Below, piece after piece: positions 8,809 to 17,700 of a DNA stretch of 36,881 bases. Origin of the DNA: Clostridiaceae bacterium (lineage in GTDB: Bacteria; Bacillota; Clostridia; Saccharofermentanales; Fastidiosipilaceae). The first letter of the stretch is position 1. The number at the start of each line of letters is the position of its first letter. The stretch spans positions 1 through 36,881 of the forward strand of contig JAAZJE010000012.1 of the NCBI GenBank assembly GCA_012800515.1, read 5' to 3'. Position numbers and translations under genes: made by a program. The notes under the pieces were generated by a model that had not been told where the DNA came from, did not search any database, and saw nothing but the letters and a program-made list of their open reading frames with translations.

Positions 8809-9405
8809 ATGCACTATTATCGCCTCAACATTGCCGGATTGACCCGGTACCTGCCCATCTTGCCGATTTCCCCGGAACTGGCCATTGCCGGCTTCGTTAT
8901 TTTAGGTGACACGAAATTGGTCTGTGCGGTTGCGCCGCTTTTGGCCGAACAATTGCCCGAGACCGACTTTCTGCTAACCGCCGAAACCAAAGGGATACCT
9001 TTGATTCAGGAAATGGCGCGTTATATGAATCTGTCGCGTTATATGGTGGCACGCAAAAACGTCAAACTCTATATGACCGACCCGATTTCCACATCGGTCA
9101 AATCGATTTCCACCGCCGCACGGCAAACGCTCTACCTCGATCGCCACGATGCCGAGCGCATGCGCGGGAAACGCGTGGCTATTGTTGATGACGTAATCTC
9201 GACCGGCGATTCGCTGGACGCGCTCGAGACCCTGGTGCGTCAGGCCGGCGGCGAGGTTGTCGCTCGCGCCTGCATCCTGGCCGAAGGCGACGCAATCGAT
9301 CGCCCCGATCTCGTCTATCTTCAGGAGTTGCCGCTGATCCCCCTCCCCGTTCAGGTCGCCGACCCGATAGTTGAACTCAGTGTCATGGATACACTGGAGA
9401 TCTGA
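8809..9405 (+). CDS. Purine-type phosphoribosyltransferase
   Basis: A 198-residue type I phosphoribosyltransferase. The PRPP-binding loop is VAIVDDVISTGDSL (about residues 122-135). The region AETKGIPLIQEMARYM with YMVARKNVKLY resembles adenine and xanthine phosphoribosyltransferases and the PurR effector domain, suggesting purine salvage (base + PRPP to nucleotide + PPi) or a related sensing role; I cannot fix the base. The track starts at TTG 8788, but ATG 8809 begins the conserved part and has AAGGA and GGTGAT upstream, so I prefer it. It is the first gene of a + strand group: the stop lies 10 nt before the prfC ATG. It could be apt-like, but a symbol is not justified. Confidence 0.82.
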   Translation: MHYYRLNIAGLTRYLPILPISPELAIAGFVILGDTKLVCAVAPLLAEQLPETDFLLTAETKGIPLIQEMARYMNLSRYMVARKNVKLYMTDPISTSVKSISTAARQTLYLDRHDAERMRGKRVAIVDDVISTGDSLDALETLVRQAGGEVVARACILAEGDAIDRPDLVYLQELPLIPLPVQVADPIVELSVMDTLEI

Positions 9406-9415
9406 TACCTCCGAC

Positions 9416-11044
9416 ATGTCGACAAATACCCGACAGAACCAACTGACGCACGAAGTCGAGCGCCGGCGCACTTTTGCCATCATCTCGCACCCGGACGCCG
9501 GAAAAACAACCATGACCGAGAAGCTCCTCCTCTACGGCGGAGCGATTCATCTCGCCGGCAGTGTAAAGTCTCGCAAAGCCGAGCGTCACGCGACCTCGGA
9601 CTGGATGGAGATTGAGAAGCAGCGCGGGATCTCCGTGACCAGCTCGGTCATGCAATTTGAATACGAAGGCAATTGCATCAATATCTTGGACACTCCGGGT
9701 CACCAGGACTTTTCCGAAGATACCTACCGCACTCTTCACGCCGCCGACTCGGCCGTAATGCTGTTGGACGGCGGCCGCGGAGTCGAACAGCAGACCATCA
9801 AACTCTTCCACGTTTGTCGCCAGCGCGGCATCCCGATTTTTACCTTCATCAATAAAATGGACCGTGCCGCCAAGAATCCTTTTGATCTTATGGATGAGTT
9901 GGAAAAAGTGCTCGGTATCCGTTCCGCGCCGATTAATTGGCCGATCGGGACCCACGGCGATTTTAAGGGTGTATACGACCGTCAGCGCCAGGAGATCGAT
10001 CTCTTTTCCGCCGGCGCCGGACACCACGGCTCCAAGCAGGCGAAACTGACCGCCTATCGCCCGGACGACCCGGAACTCCGCAAGGTTCTGGAGCAGCACT
10101 ATATTGACCAGTTGGCCGAGGATATTGAACTCCTCGACATCGCCGGCGACCCGCTCGACGAAGAACTGGTTGCCGCCGGTCTCCTGACACCGCTTTTCTT
10201 TGGTAGCGCTCTGACCAATTTCGGCGTCGAACCTTTCCTGAGGGAATTCCTGCGCATGGCGCCCTACCCCGCGGCGCGCAAGAGCAACCTGGGACCGATA
10301 CAGCCCGATGACGAGGCCTTTTCCGGCTTTGTTTTTAAAATTCAGGCCAATATGAATCCGCAGCATCGCGATCGACTGGCCTTTATCCGCATCTGTTCCG
10401 GCGTCTTTCAGCCGGAGATGGATGCCATGCTCACTCGCACCGGACGGCCGGTTCGCCTGGCCCGTCCGCAGCAGATCATGGCTCAGGAGCGCGTCTCCGT
10501 CACGGCCGCCTATGCCGGCGATATCGTCGGCGTTTTCGATCCGGGCAACTTCCTGATCGGCGACACAATTCACGACAGCAGCCGCGGCGAGCTCGCCTTT
10601 GAGCCTATCCCGGCCTTCGCGCCGGAGTTCTTCGCGCGAATCGAACCGGTCAACTCGCTGAAGCGCAAGCAATTTCTCCGCGGCATGAATGAACTGGTCG
10701 AAGAAGGCACCGCCCAGGTCTTTCGCGAACCCGATGCCGGAACCGGCTCTTTCATCGCCGGGGTTGTCGGCAAGCTACAGTTCGAAGTGCTGGAATACCG
10801 CCTGAAAAACGAGTATGGCGTCGATGTGCGTCTGACTCACCTGCCCTTCCGCGAAGCGCGGTGGGTGCGTTTCGCCCCCGATGCAGCGACCACGGAAGCC
10901 GAAAAGTTGAATTTGACCTCCACCACCCTGCTCGTTCTCGACCGGGACTCCGCTCCGGTTCTACTCTTTGAATCACCCTGGGCGCTGGACTGGGCGTTGG
11001 AACGCAACAGAGGCCTGCAACTGCTTGATATCAATGCGGAGTAA
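9416..11044 (+). CDS. prfC: Peptide chain release factor 3 (RF3)
   Basis: A translational GTPase that recycles RF1 and RF2 from the ribosome after peptide release. 542 residues from ATG 9416, giving the typical start ...EVERRRTFAIISHPDAGKTT. G-motifs: HPDAGKTT (G1), ISVTSS (G2), DTPGHQDFSEDT (G3), NKMDR (G4). The SxKxRKAERHATSDWMEIEKQRG stretch is characteristic of RF3. Domains II and III follow (GFVFKIQANMNPQHRDRLAFIRICSG; VVGKLQFEVLEYRLKNEYGV). The ORF track extends to TTG 9371 inside the previous gene, without conserved sequence. A clean Shine-Dalgarno close to ATG 9416 is missing; GGAG at 9397-9400 is 15 nt away and can pair with CTCC, so coupling to the upstream gene is likely. Confidence 0.95.
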   Translation: MSTNTRQNQLTHEVERRRTFAIISHPDAGKTTMTEKLLLYGGAIHLAGSVKSRKAERHATSDWMEIEKQRGISVTSSVMQFEYEGNCINILDTPGHQDFSEDTYRTLHAADSAVMLLDGGRGVEQQTIKLFHVCRQRGIPIFTFINKMDRAAKNPFDLMDELEKVLGIRSAPINWPIGTHGDFKGVYDRQRQEIDLFSAGAGHHGSKQAKLTAYRPDDPELRKVLEQHYIDQLAEDIELLDIAGDPLDEELVAAGLLTPLFFGSALTNFGVEPFLREFLRMAPYPAARKSNLGPIQPDDEAFSGFVFKIQANMNPQHRDRLAFIRICSGVFQPEMDAMLTRTGRPVRLARPQQIMAQERVSVTAAYAGDIVGVFDPGNFLIGDTIHDSSRGELAFEPIPAFAPEFFARIEPVNSLKRKQFLRGMNELVEEGTAQVFREPDAGTGSFIAGVVGKLQFEVLEYRLKNEYGVDVRLTHLPFREARWVRFAPDAATTEAEKLNLTSTTLLVLDRDSAPVLLFESPWALDWALERNRGLQLLDINAE

Positions 11045-11047
11045 GAC

Positions 11048-12010
11048 ATGAAAAAACGGGACATCGCCGGAGAAGCCGGCATTAGCATCAGCGAACAGCA
11101 AAAATTAACCCTGCCGATCATTCGCGAAATCGACCGGATCTGCCGTCGCCATAACCTGACCTACTTTCTCTACTTCGGCTCGCTGCTCGGAGCAGTGCGC
11201 CACGGCGGCTTCATTCCTTGGGATGACGACTTCGACATAATGATGCCGCGCGCCGACTACTGGCGTTTCCGCGAAATCGCCGCCGCCGAACTGAAGGAGG
11301 ACTTCTTTCTCCAAAGCTGTTTCAGCGATCCTCACTGGCGCATGCTCAATGTGCCGCTCAAGGTGCGCGACAATAATTCGACCGTTATCGAGGAATTCGG
11401 CAAACGCTATCATCACGGCATCTACGTCGATATATTTCCGGCCGACCCGGTGAGCGATCCGGAGCGCTGGGCCCGCCTTAAAAAGCGTTGCAGTCGCATA
11501 TCTTCTTACTATATGCCGATCAATCTGCGCCAGGCCAAAAGCCCACACATGATACTGCGCGTTTTTCTACAACTGATCTTCCGTCTCATCCCGCCGCAAC
11601 TGACACTACTGTACTTGGAAGGCAAAGCTCTTCGTTTAAACAAGGCTACTCTAGTTGAAACAGCCCAAACGAACCTGCCGACCCACATCGCCGTGGGACT
11701 TGAAATGGTAGAAAAGGAGATATATCCCCTGGCGCAGATATTGCCGACCCGAACCGCCGACTTCGCCGATCTCGAACTCGCCGTACCGGCCGATCCGCCC
11801 GCCGTATTGACCACGCTGTATTCGGAGAATTACATGACTCCCCCGCCCGAGAATGACCGCGCCGGACATTGCCTGTTCTATTCCGACAAACGTCTGAACT
11901 ACAATCATCAGCCGCGCCCCTCGATCTGGGAACGTCTGACGAGAAAGCTACGCCGACGTCGGGCCCTAGAGCTGCCGACCGTAGCCGAAGCCGCCGAAGT
12001 CGCACTCTAG
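11048..12010 (+). CDS. LicD-family phosphotransferase (nucleotidyltransferase fold)
   Basis: 320 residues. The N-terminal half carries the LicD pattern: YFLYFGSLLGAVRHGGFIPWDDDFDIMMPRADYWRF, with the metal-binding DDDFD (about 59-63), then HHGIYVDIFPAD. LicD proteins move phosphocholine or similar phospho-substituents onto cell-surface glycans such as teichoic acids, at the cytoplasmic face. I see no transmembrane segment beyond a hydrophobic stretch (MILRVFLQLIFRLIPPQL, about 170-190). GGAG overlaps the prfC stop region and the ATG follows that stop by 3 nt, so it is cotranslated with prfC; a functional link to RF3 is not evident. The acceptor glycan is unknown. It ends convergent with mgtE. 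Confidence 0.85.
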   Translation: MKKRDIAGEAGISISEQQKLTLPIIREIDRICRRHNLTYFLYFGSLLGAVRHGGFIPWDDDFDIMMPRADYWRFREIAAAELKEDFFLQSCFSDPHWRMLNVPLKVRDNNSTVIEEFGKRYHHGIYVDIFPADPVSDPERWARLKKRCSRISSYYMPINLRQAKSPHMILRVFLQLIFRLIPPQLTLLYLEGKALRLNKATLVETAQTNLPTHIAVGLEMVEKEIYPLAQILPTRTADFADLELAVPADPPAVLTTLYSENYMTPPPENDRAGHCLFYSDKRLNYNHQPRPSIWERLTRKLRRRRALELPTVAEAAEVAL

Positions 12011-12016
12011 GCGACC

Positions 12017-12063
12017 GCGGCGGCTTCCCGCACAACTTGTGATTTTACCGACGTCTCCGCCGC
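12017..12063. repeat. Nested inverted repeat between convergent licD-type gene and mgtE
   Basis: GCGGCGG (12017-12023) and CCGCCGC (12057-12063) are perfect 7-bp inverted copies around a 33-nt loop, which itself contains CACAA-C-TTGTG. Its position between two convergent stops suggests a bidirectional transcription end, but there is no T-run on either strand. Confidence 0.35.
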
Positions 12064-13418
12064 TAGATCTGCAATAACATCGTTGCGACAGCAAAGTAGA
12101 CTATCAGTCCGATCGCATCGACAATAGTCGTAATTAGCGGTGCCGCCATTATAGCCGGATCGAGCCGCAACTTTTTCGCCACTAAAGGCAGAGTGCCGCC
12201 GACCAGCTTTGAAAGAATAACAATAGCGGTCAAGGCCAGACTGACCGTCAGCGCCAACATCCAGTTGTGATCGTTGCGCAGACCGATCTGCAGAAAATTC
12301 ACCGTTCCGAGCACGGCGGATACAAGCAACGATACTTGAAATTCCTTCCAAAACACCTTCCAGAAATCGCGCGTCGAGATCTCATTCAGCGAAAGACCGC
12401 GAACAACCAGCGTACTGCTCTGCGAACCGGCGTTTCCCCCGGTATCGGTCAGCATCGGCACGAACGAAACCAGAATCGGCATGGCCAAAAACGCGGCTTC
12501 GTAATGTTGAAGAATAATTCCGTTGAGGATTCCCGAAAGCATCAGGAAGAGCAACCATCCGACCCGGTGACGCGCCTGCGTAAAAGCCCCGGTGCGCAGA
12601 TAGGATTCTTCACTCGGCACGATGGCGGCCATTTTCTCAATATCCTCGGTCGCTTCTTCCTGGATAACGTCAACCACATCGTCAATCGTGATTATGCCGA
12701 CGAGACGATTTTCGTTATCCACCACAGGCAAAGATAGGAGGTCGTACCTGCTGAACAAGTGGGCTACTTCTTCCTGGTCGTCACCGGTCCGAGCGCTGAT
12801 GACATCTGTTTCCATCAGATCACCGACCAGCTCATCATCCGACGAAGTCAGCAGTGTGCGCAGACTGATATATCCCTCAAGAACCCGGTCCGGCAAAGTA
12901 ACATATCCGGTGTTGATTACTTCGCAATACTCCCCGTAATCACGGACTCGCTGAATCGCCTCACCCACCGTCATCTCGCTCCGCAGGTGAATCATCTCCG
13001 CGGTCATCAGGCTGCCGGCCGAATCCTCTTCATAGCGCAGAAAGTGATTGATGACTTCGCGGCGTCCGCTACCGACCTGACGCAGAATCCTTTGCACGAA
13101 ATTAGCGGGCATTTCCTCCAGCAGATCAACCGCGTCGTCGACATACAGTGCGTTGATCATCTCGCCCACTTCCCGCTCGGAAAAGGCCTCGATAAGATTC
13201 TGCTGATTCTCAATCGGCAAATTCGCAAATACGTCGGCGGCGATTTCCTTGGGCAAAAGACGGAAAACCAGCGCAGACTCCTCGCGGCTGGTATTTTCGA
13301 TCAATAGGGCAATATCGACCTCATTGATCGGCAACAGGAACTCGCGTAAAGCATGCATGTCACGCTTTTCAAGCAATTCCCGGAAATCGGTAATTTTCTT
13401 TTCCAATTCCACACTCAT
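12063..13418 (-). CDS. mgtE: MgtE-family magnesium transporter/channel
   Basis: A 451-residue Mg2+ channel. The cytoplasmic N domain (about 1-130, MgtE superhelical repeats with IALLIENTSREESALVFRLLP, VGEMINALYVDDAVDLLEEMP) is followed by two CBS domains (about 135-255; SLMTAEMIHLRSEMTVGEAI, VISARTGDDQEEVAHLFSRYDLLSLPVVD) and five membrane segments (about 285-450). The C-terminal signature PLVAKKLRLDPAIMAAPLITTIVDAIGLIVYF includes the pore Asp of the family. N and CBS domains normally sense cytoplasmic Mg2+ and close the pore. Start ATG 13418, 5 nt after GGAGG. It has its own promoter and a leader of about 240 nt, described separately. Length and motifs are standard. Confidence 0.96.
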   Translation of the reverse strand: MSVELEKKITDFRELLEKRDMHALREFLLPINEVDIALLIENTSREESALVFRLLPKEIAADVFANLPIENQQNLIEAFSEREVGEMINALYVDDAVDLLEEMPANFVQRILRQVGSGRREVINHFLRYEEDSAGSLMTAEMIHLRSEMTVGEAIQRVRDYGEYCEVINTGYVTLPDRVLEGYISLRTLLTSSDDELVGDLMETDVISARTGDDQEEVAHLFSRYDLLSLPVVDNENRLVGIITIDDVVDVIQEEATEDIEKMAAIVPSEESYLRTGAFTQARHRVGWLLFLMLSGILNGIILQHYEAAFLAMPILVSFVPMLTDTGGNAGSQSSTLVVRGLSLNEISTRDFWKVFWKEFQVSLLVSAVLGTVNFLQIGLRNDHNWMLALTVSLALTAIVILSKLVGGTLPLVAKKLRLDPAIMAAPLITTIVDAIGLIVYFAVATMLLQI

Positions 13419-13657
13419 CTCGTGCCTCCTTCACGGAGCTACGCAACACACGCCTTTACACGCGCACGCGATAAAGAACGACACGCTCAATCTCAGTTCA
13501 GTTCATCAGAAACTTACAGGGACTTAGTGACGTCGGCGAGGATCCACATGGCAAGTGTATCCGGCCGACTTACACGTGTGGTAATCGTCCGCCGCATCTG
13601 ATCTCGTACGCAGATTCTTCATGCTGTGGTTTGCCTCGCTCCTTTCACTTATTTATC
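13419..13657 (-). ncRNA. Long structured 5' leader of mgtE, candidate cis-regulatory RNA
   Basis: From the predicted start site to the mgtE ATG the transcript has about 240 nt without a gene. By hand it folds into a three-way junction at 13639-13536. The closing stem is GCGAGG (13639-13634) with CCTCGC (13541-13536). The second arm is ATCTG with CAGAT. The third is CCACA-C-GTGTA with TACAC-TTGCCA-TGTGG. GTCGGC and GCCGAC offer an alternative pairing that competes with the closing stem. At the 3' end CTCC-GTGAA-GGAG can mask the ribosome-binding site. mgtE is often under the Mg2+-sensing M-box, but I do not find its conserved core (such as ACGCCAAUGGGUCAACAG). No terminator hairpin with a T-run is present, so any control would be at translation. 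Structure and function are inference. Confidence 0.45.
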
Positions 13658-13663
13658 GGACAT

Positions 13664-13692
13664 ATAATAGCAGATTCTTCGCAAATATACAA
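13664..13692 (-). promoter_or_regulatory. Promoter of mgtE
   Basis: On the minus strand, TTGTAT (13692-13687), a 17-nt spacer and TATTAT (13669-13664). The -10 is good and the -35 weak. The spacer contains one copy of GAAGAATCTGC; a second copy lies 60 bp downstream in the leader. Confidence 0.55.
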
Positions 13693-13736
13693 ACAGACAG
13701 ACAGCACACGCCAACACGGCGGGGGACCGCAAGCGG

Positions 13737-13764
13737 TTGAAATTTCACACATAATGAATACAAT
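13737..13764 (+). promoter_or_regulatory. Promoter of the second deacetylase-like gene
   Basis: TTGAAA (13737-13742), a 16-nt spacer and TACAAT (13759-13764), each one mismatch from consensus, about 40 bp before the start codon. A short ACCGC-AA-GCGGT hairpin abuts the -35 on its upstream side. Confidence 0.65.
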
Positions 13765-13805
13765 AGGATCAGCCGCAAAATCTTAGAATCGGAGGTTACT
13801 TGGCT

Positions 13806-14750
13806 ATGGGAAACAAGTTTAAGCGTCTGGCTCCGACAATCGTCGGTATTGTGCTGGCAATAATTGTCCTTGCGTTTGTGATTGTTTATATAAGCCAATG
13901 GAAACTACCGTCCTGGCTGAAATCGTCACCGAAGCAAAGCGCGTCCGAAGAACCTACCGCTACGCCCAAACCAAGCGCGCTACCGACAAAAAAGCCGACG
14001 ACTAAACCTACCGCCACTCCGACGCCTGAAACGACATCGCAAGACGCAAAAGGCCCTTCCCCGAGTCCAAGTTATGAGCGTCACGAAACGATACCGATTC
14101 TGATGTACTTCTCTGTCAGCGACGAAGAGGAAAACGCCGCTTATCTCTCCCCGCAACACTTCAGCGAACATCTCGAATGTTTTGCGGAACGCGGCATAAC
14201 AACAATTTCGATGCGGGAGCTTTACGATCACTGGGAAAACGATTGTCCGCTACCGGCCAAACCGCTCGTTCTGACATTCAATGACGGTTTTCACTCCGCA
14301 TACACCAACGCACTGCCGGCTTTGACTGCAAAAGGCTGCAAGGCAACCTTCTACCTGACTGTTGAGGCTTTGGATGAGCCCGGGTATCTTACTACAGATA
14401 TGGTGCGGGAAATGCTGCAGGCCGGCATGGAGATCGGCTCACGCGGCATGGCGAACACGACTCTCGAAAATCTTTCCCAAAAACTGCTGATTTACCACAT
14501 CAAAGATTCCAAAAAAGAACTGGAACAACTCTTCGGCTGTCCCGTAACGACTTTCTGCTATCCCGGCGGACGTTTCAGTGACGCTACGGTAGCGGAAGTC
14601 GGGCGCGCCGGTTATTCCACCGCGGTCTTAACCTTTCGACCCGAAGCGGCGACCCCCGACCAGGGACTGCACACGCTGGGGCGAATCCGAATCGAACGCG
14701 GCTGCGGACGAAAAGAAATCAGTAAGATTCTGACCGGACTGGGATATTAG
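13806..14750 (+). CDS. CE4-fold protein lacking metal ligands, membrane-anchored
   Basis: 314 residues from ATG 13806. GGAGG lies 10 nt upstream; TTG 13800 is the alternative. A transmembrane anchor (about 10-30, IVGIVLAIIVLAFVIVYI) is followed by a Pro/Thr-rich linker (about 38-95, PTATPKPSALPTKKPTTKPTATPTP), then a NodB-like domain recognisable by PILMYFSV, LVLTFNDGFHSAYTNALPAL, KGCKATFYLTVEAL, EIGSRGMANTTLENL and TFCYPGGRFSDATVAEV. Active family members have MYHSV, TFDDG and GSHTxxH. Here the His of MYH is Phe, the catalytic Asp of TFDDG is Asn, and both metal-binding His of the HxxxH motif are gone. I infer a non-catalytic, possibly glycan-binding, extracytoplasmic protein. It is divergent from mgtE, 387 bp away. 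Confidence 0.82.
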   Translation: MGNKFKRLAPTIVGIVLAIIVLAFVIVYISQWKLPSWLKSSPKQSASEEPTATPKPSALPTKKPTTKPTATPTPETTSQDAKGPSPSPSYERHETIPILMYFSVSDEEENAAYLSPQHFSEHLECFAERGITTISMRELYDHWENDCPLPAKPLVLTFNDGFHSAYTNALPALTAKGCKATFYLTVEALDEPGYLTTDMVREMLQAGMEIGSRGMANTTLENLSQKLLIYHIKDSKKELEQLFGCPVTTFCYPGGRFSDATVAEVGRAGYSTAVLTFRPEAATPDQGLHTLGRIRIERGCGRKEISKILTGLGY

Positions 14751-14798
14751 TCAATCCGCCCGTATCGCGAGTCAACCCCGAACGACCGCGCATCAACA

Positions 14799-17700
14799 TT
14801 ATTGATAGTTTTTCGCCTGCTTAAGAATCTCCGCGCGGAAATCTTCTCCGCGCTCTTCAAATGATTTATATCGATTGTAGCTCGAGGCGGCTGGTGACAA
14901 TAATACTGTTCCACCGACCGGCGTTTCGGCAAAGGCCGCGCTGACCGCCGCCCTCATATCTTCCACGACAAATACGCGCGTTCCGGCAAAGTTTTTAGGA
15001 TCGGTCGCATTCAATCTCTCCCGCAACAAATCCGCCAAAACCCGCCCCGTATCCGGCAATAAAATCACCACCGGAACCGCCTGCTCAACAATGCAGTCGG
15101 CCAAGGCGCTCAAATCGAGACCGCGATCCATTCCGCCGGCGATCAATGTATGCACCGGCGCCAGCGTCTCCAGAGCCAAAATCGTCGCCGCGGGAATCGT
15201 CGCGATCGAATCGTTCACAAAATGACGCCCGGCGAACTCGCCACAATATTCGGTACGATGCGCCAGCCCTCTGAAAGCGGCAAACACCTCTTTCGCTCGC
15301 CAAACCGGCAGTCCCGCAAACTGCGCCACCGCCCAGGCGAGAGCCATATCAGTGGCATGGTGAACACCGCGCAGATGCGAACCCAAATTGTCGAGCCGCA
15401 ATTCGGATTCCCTCGGCAGGATCATCGAGAAAACAGTAGTGCTGTCTGCAGAAGTTGTGATTCTGCCCAGCGGATCGCCGGTTGTGCGCCAAACCAGGTG
15501 CAGAGCATCGCCCGCCTGCGGCTTGTTGACCCAGATCGTCGCCAGCGGCTCCTTGCCCTGCCACCCGAGCGCCGCCAAATTCCCCGGTCGGATACCCGCC
15601 GTCAACACAACCGCCGAGTGACTAACGAGAATTACCTCGCCTTGAACCAGCTTTGCCGCCCGTTGCGCCAACTCCGCATTGTCCAAATCGATAATCGCCA
15701 CATCGGACGCGCCTTGATAACGCAATAAATTCAGCTTGGCGTCGACATATGCCTCATAGCTCACATAGTGATCGAGATGCTCCGGATAGAGGTTCGTCAA
15801 AACGGCAATCCACGGAACGTTGCGCATGAACTGCAGCTGATGCGAAGACAGCTCCAGCGCCACCGCATCTTCCGCCTCCAAATTTGTCCAGTCCTCAAAA
15901 ACCGGCACTCCGATATTACCCAGCAGATAGCTCGGTTCCCGTTGCGCCGCCAACACTCCGTGAATCAGCGCCGTCGTCGTCGACTTCCCCTTTGTGCCGC
16001 TCACTCCGACCGTCAGACCCGGAGCAGCCTGCATGAACAAATCCGTCTGGCAGGTAATCGCGCAATTCGGCCAGCGCCGCATCCGCCCGTTCGGCAGCAG
16101 ATCGCCACTCCAGGGCAAAAGCGCGATGCCCGGCGATTTCACAACAATATCCGCCTCATCCAAAGCCGAACAATAGTCTTCGCCGCTGAAAAACACGACC
16201 CGTCCGACCGCGTGTTCCGCCTGTAAATTGTAATATTCGCAAATCCCGTCCTCATCCTGCGACGCCTTATCCGCCAACAGCAGGCGCTCCCAGCCGATAT
16301 CGTGGCGCCATTTACTAAGAATGTTCAGGCTGCTCTTTCCTTCGCAACCCAGCCCGAGCAGAGCCACGGATTTGCCGTAAAAATGCTCACGCAAAACTCG
16401 TAACCACCCCGGCAGTTCGGAGGTCACGGCGGCCAGGTCCAGCGGCGGAAACAGACTCGAAAGCGCGGGGAAATACTTCGCCGGTACCCGGTGCTGGTGC
16501 GCCGTATACAATAACTCCCGATATTGCTCTTCAACGGTACGCTCCGACAATTCGGCCGGCAATTCACCGCTGACCTGCCATTGCACGAACTGACGCAATA
16601 AAAGCGGCAGAGTATCGTACGAACGCCCGTACTCGGCGCGGGTCAGTTCCAAAGCCAAGTAGCACTCGACGCGCGTTCCTACACACTCGAACGGCTTGCT
16701 CGGCGTGACTCCGAGCAACTCGGCCAGAATCGGCACCATATCCTCCGCTTCGATCAAATCACGCCCGATCATCGCGGCAACCTTTTCGCGCCCCAACCAC
16801 GGCAACATAATCAAGCTGACAAATAAGCATTTGGCGCAATGACCGCACCAAATATTATCCTTACTGCCGCGATTACAGGAACGGAAAATATGGTGATAAT
16901 CCGTGAGTTCGGCAAAGACGCGCGCAATCGCCAGCTCCGAATAGGGTCGTAGCAGACTGAAGTAGCGCACTTCCCGCTCGAACAGCTGGTTCCGCGCAAA
17001 GTATTCCGCCACCGCCTGCTCAAATTCCAAAGTTTTTGAATACTGATGATTAATCGGGCGTCCGTCGGCGGCCGGCAGATCGACCGTCGGCTCATTCGCG
17101 GAGGCCTCATTCGACAAAGCGATATCGCGCAAACCGTAGAGGTAGGCGACCATCCGCGCCGTCAGCGCCACCAGCGCCGAGAACGGCGTATGCCCGTTCA
17201 GGAAGCCGAGCTCATTCAAGCGCAACAGGCGCTGATCCAGGCTGCGCCGCACGAATATGCACTCCTCCGGCGCCAAGCCCGCCGCCGCGACCGCTTCCAA
17301 CGTGGCCGGCTGCGGATTGATGGCAAAGGGCACGATCTCCTTATCCGTGCGCCGCGCGACCGCCAGCGAAACCAGGGAATCCTTGCCGCCGCCGAGCGGC
17401 AACAAAAGTCGATTCCGCACTGTTGCGGCGTCTCGCGCCACACCGATGTCCGGCTCCGCAGTGGCATCGCCAGCTTCACCAACGCTCCGCGTCACAGCGA
17501 CATCCGCCGCCGCGAACTCCTCCGCCAAGGCCACCGGCTCCATAAAGCTCAAACCGTAAACCGGGATATTATTGAGATAAAAGTACTCGCCCATACCGTC
17601 ACGATAGAGGTTGAGCCAAAAATCGAGTTCCTCCCCGACCGCGGGAATATTGAGCGGCAGATGCACCCTCGGCGAAGCTGTCGCTTTCCAGTAACTGATC

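Noticed and set aside
9383-10672. 429-aa ORF on the minus strand
   Set aside because: It is a shadow of prfC, which has full RF3 motifs on the + strand; the same applies to the other long antisense ORFs such as 5350-6243, 17046-17729 and 32767-33576.
13536-13639. Known riboswitch classes (M-box, c-di-GMP-I, yybP-ykoY) in the mgtE leader
   Set aside because: GGCAAACCA resembles part of the c-di-GMP-I consensus, but the partner GACGCAAAGCC is missing; the M-box and yybP-ykoY cores are also not found. Kept only as an unassigned structured leader.
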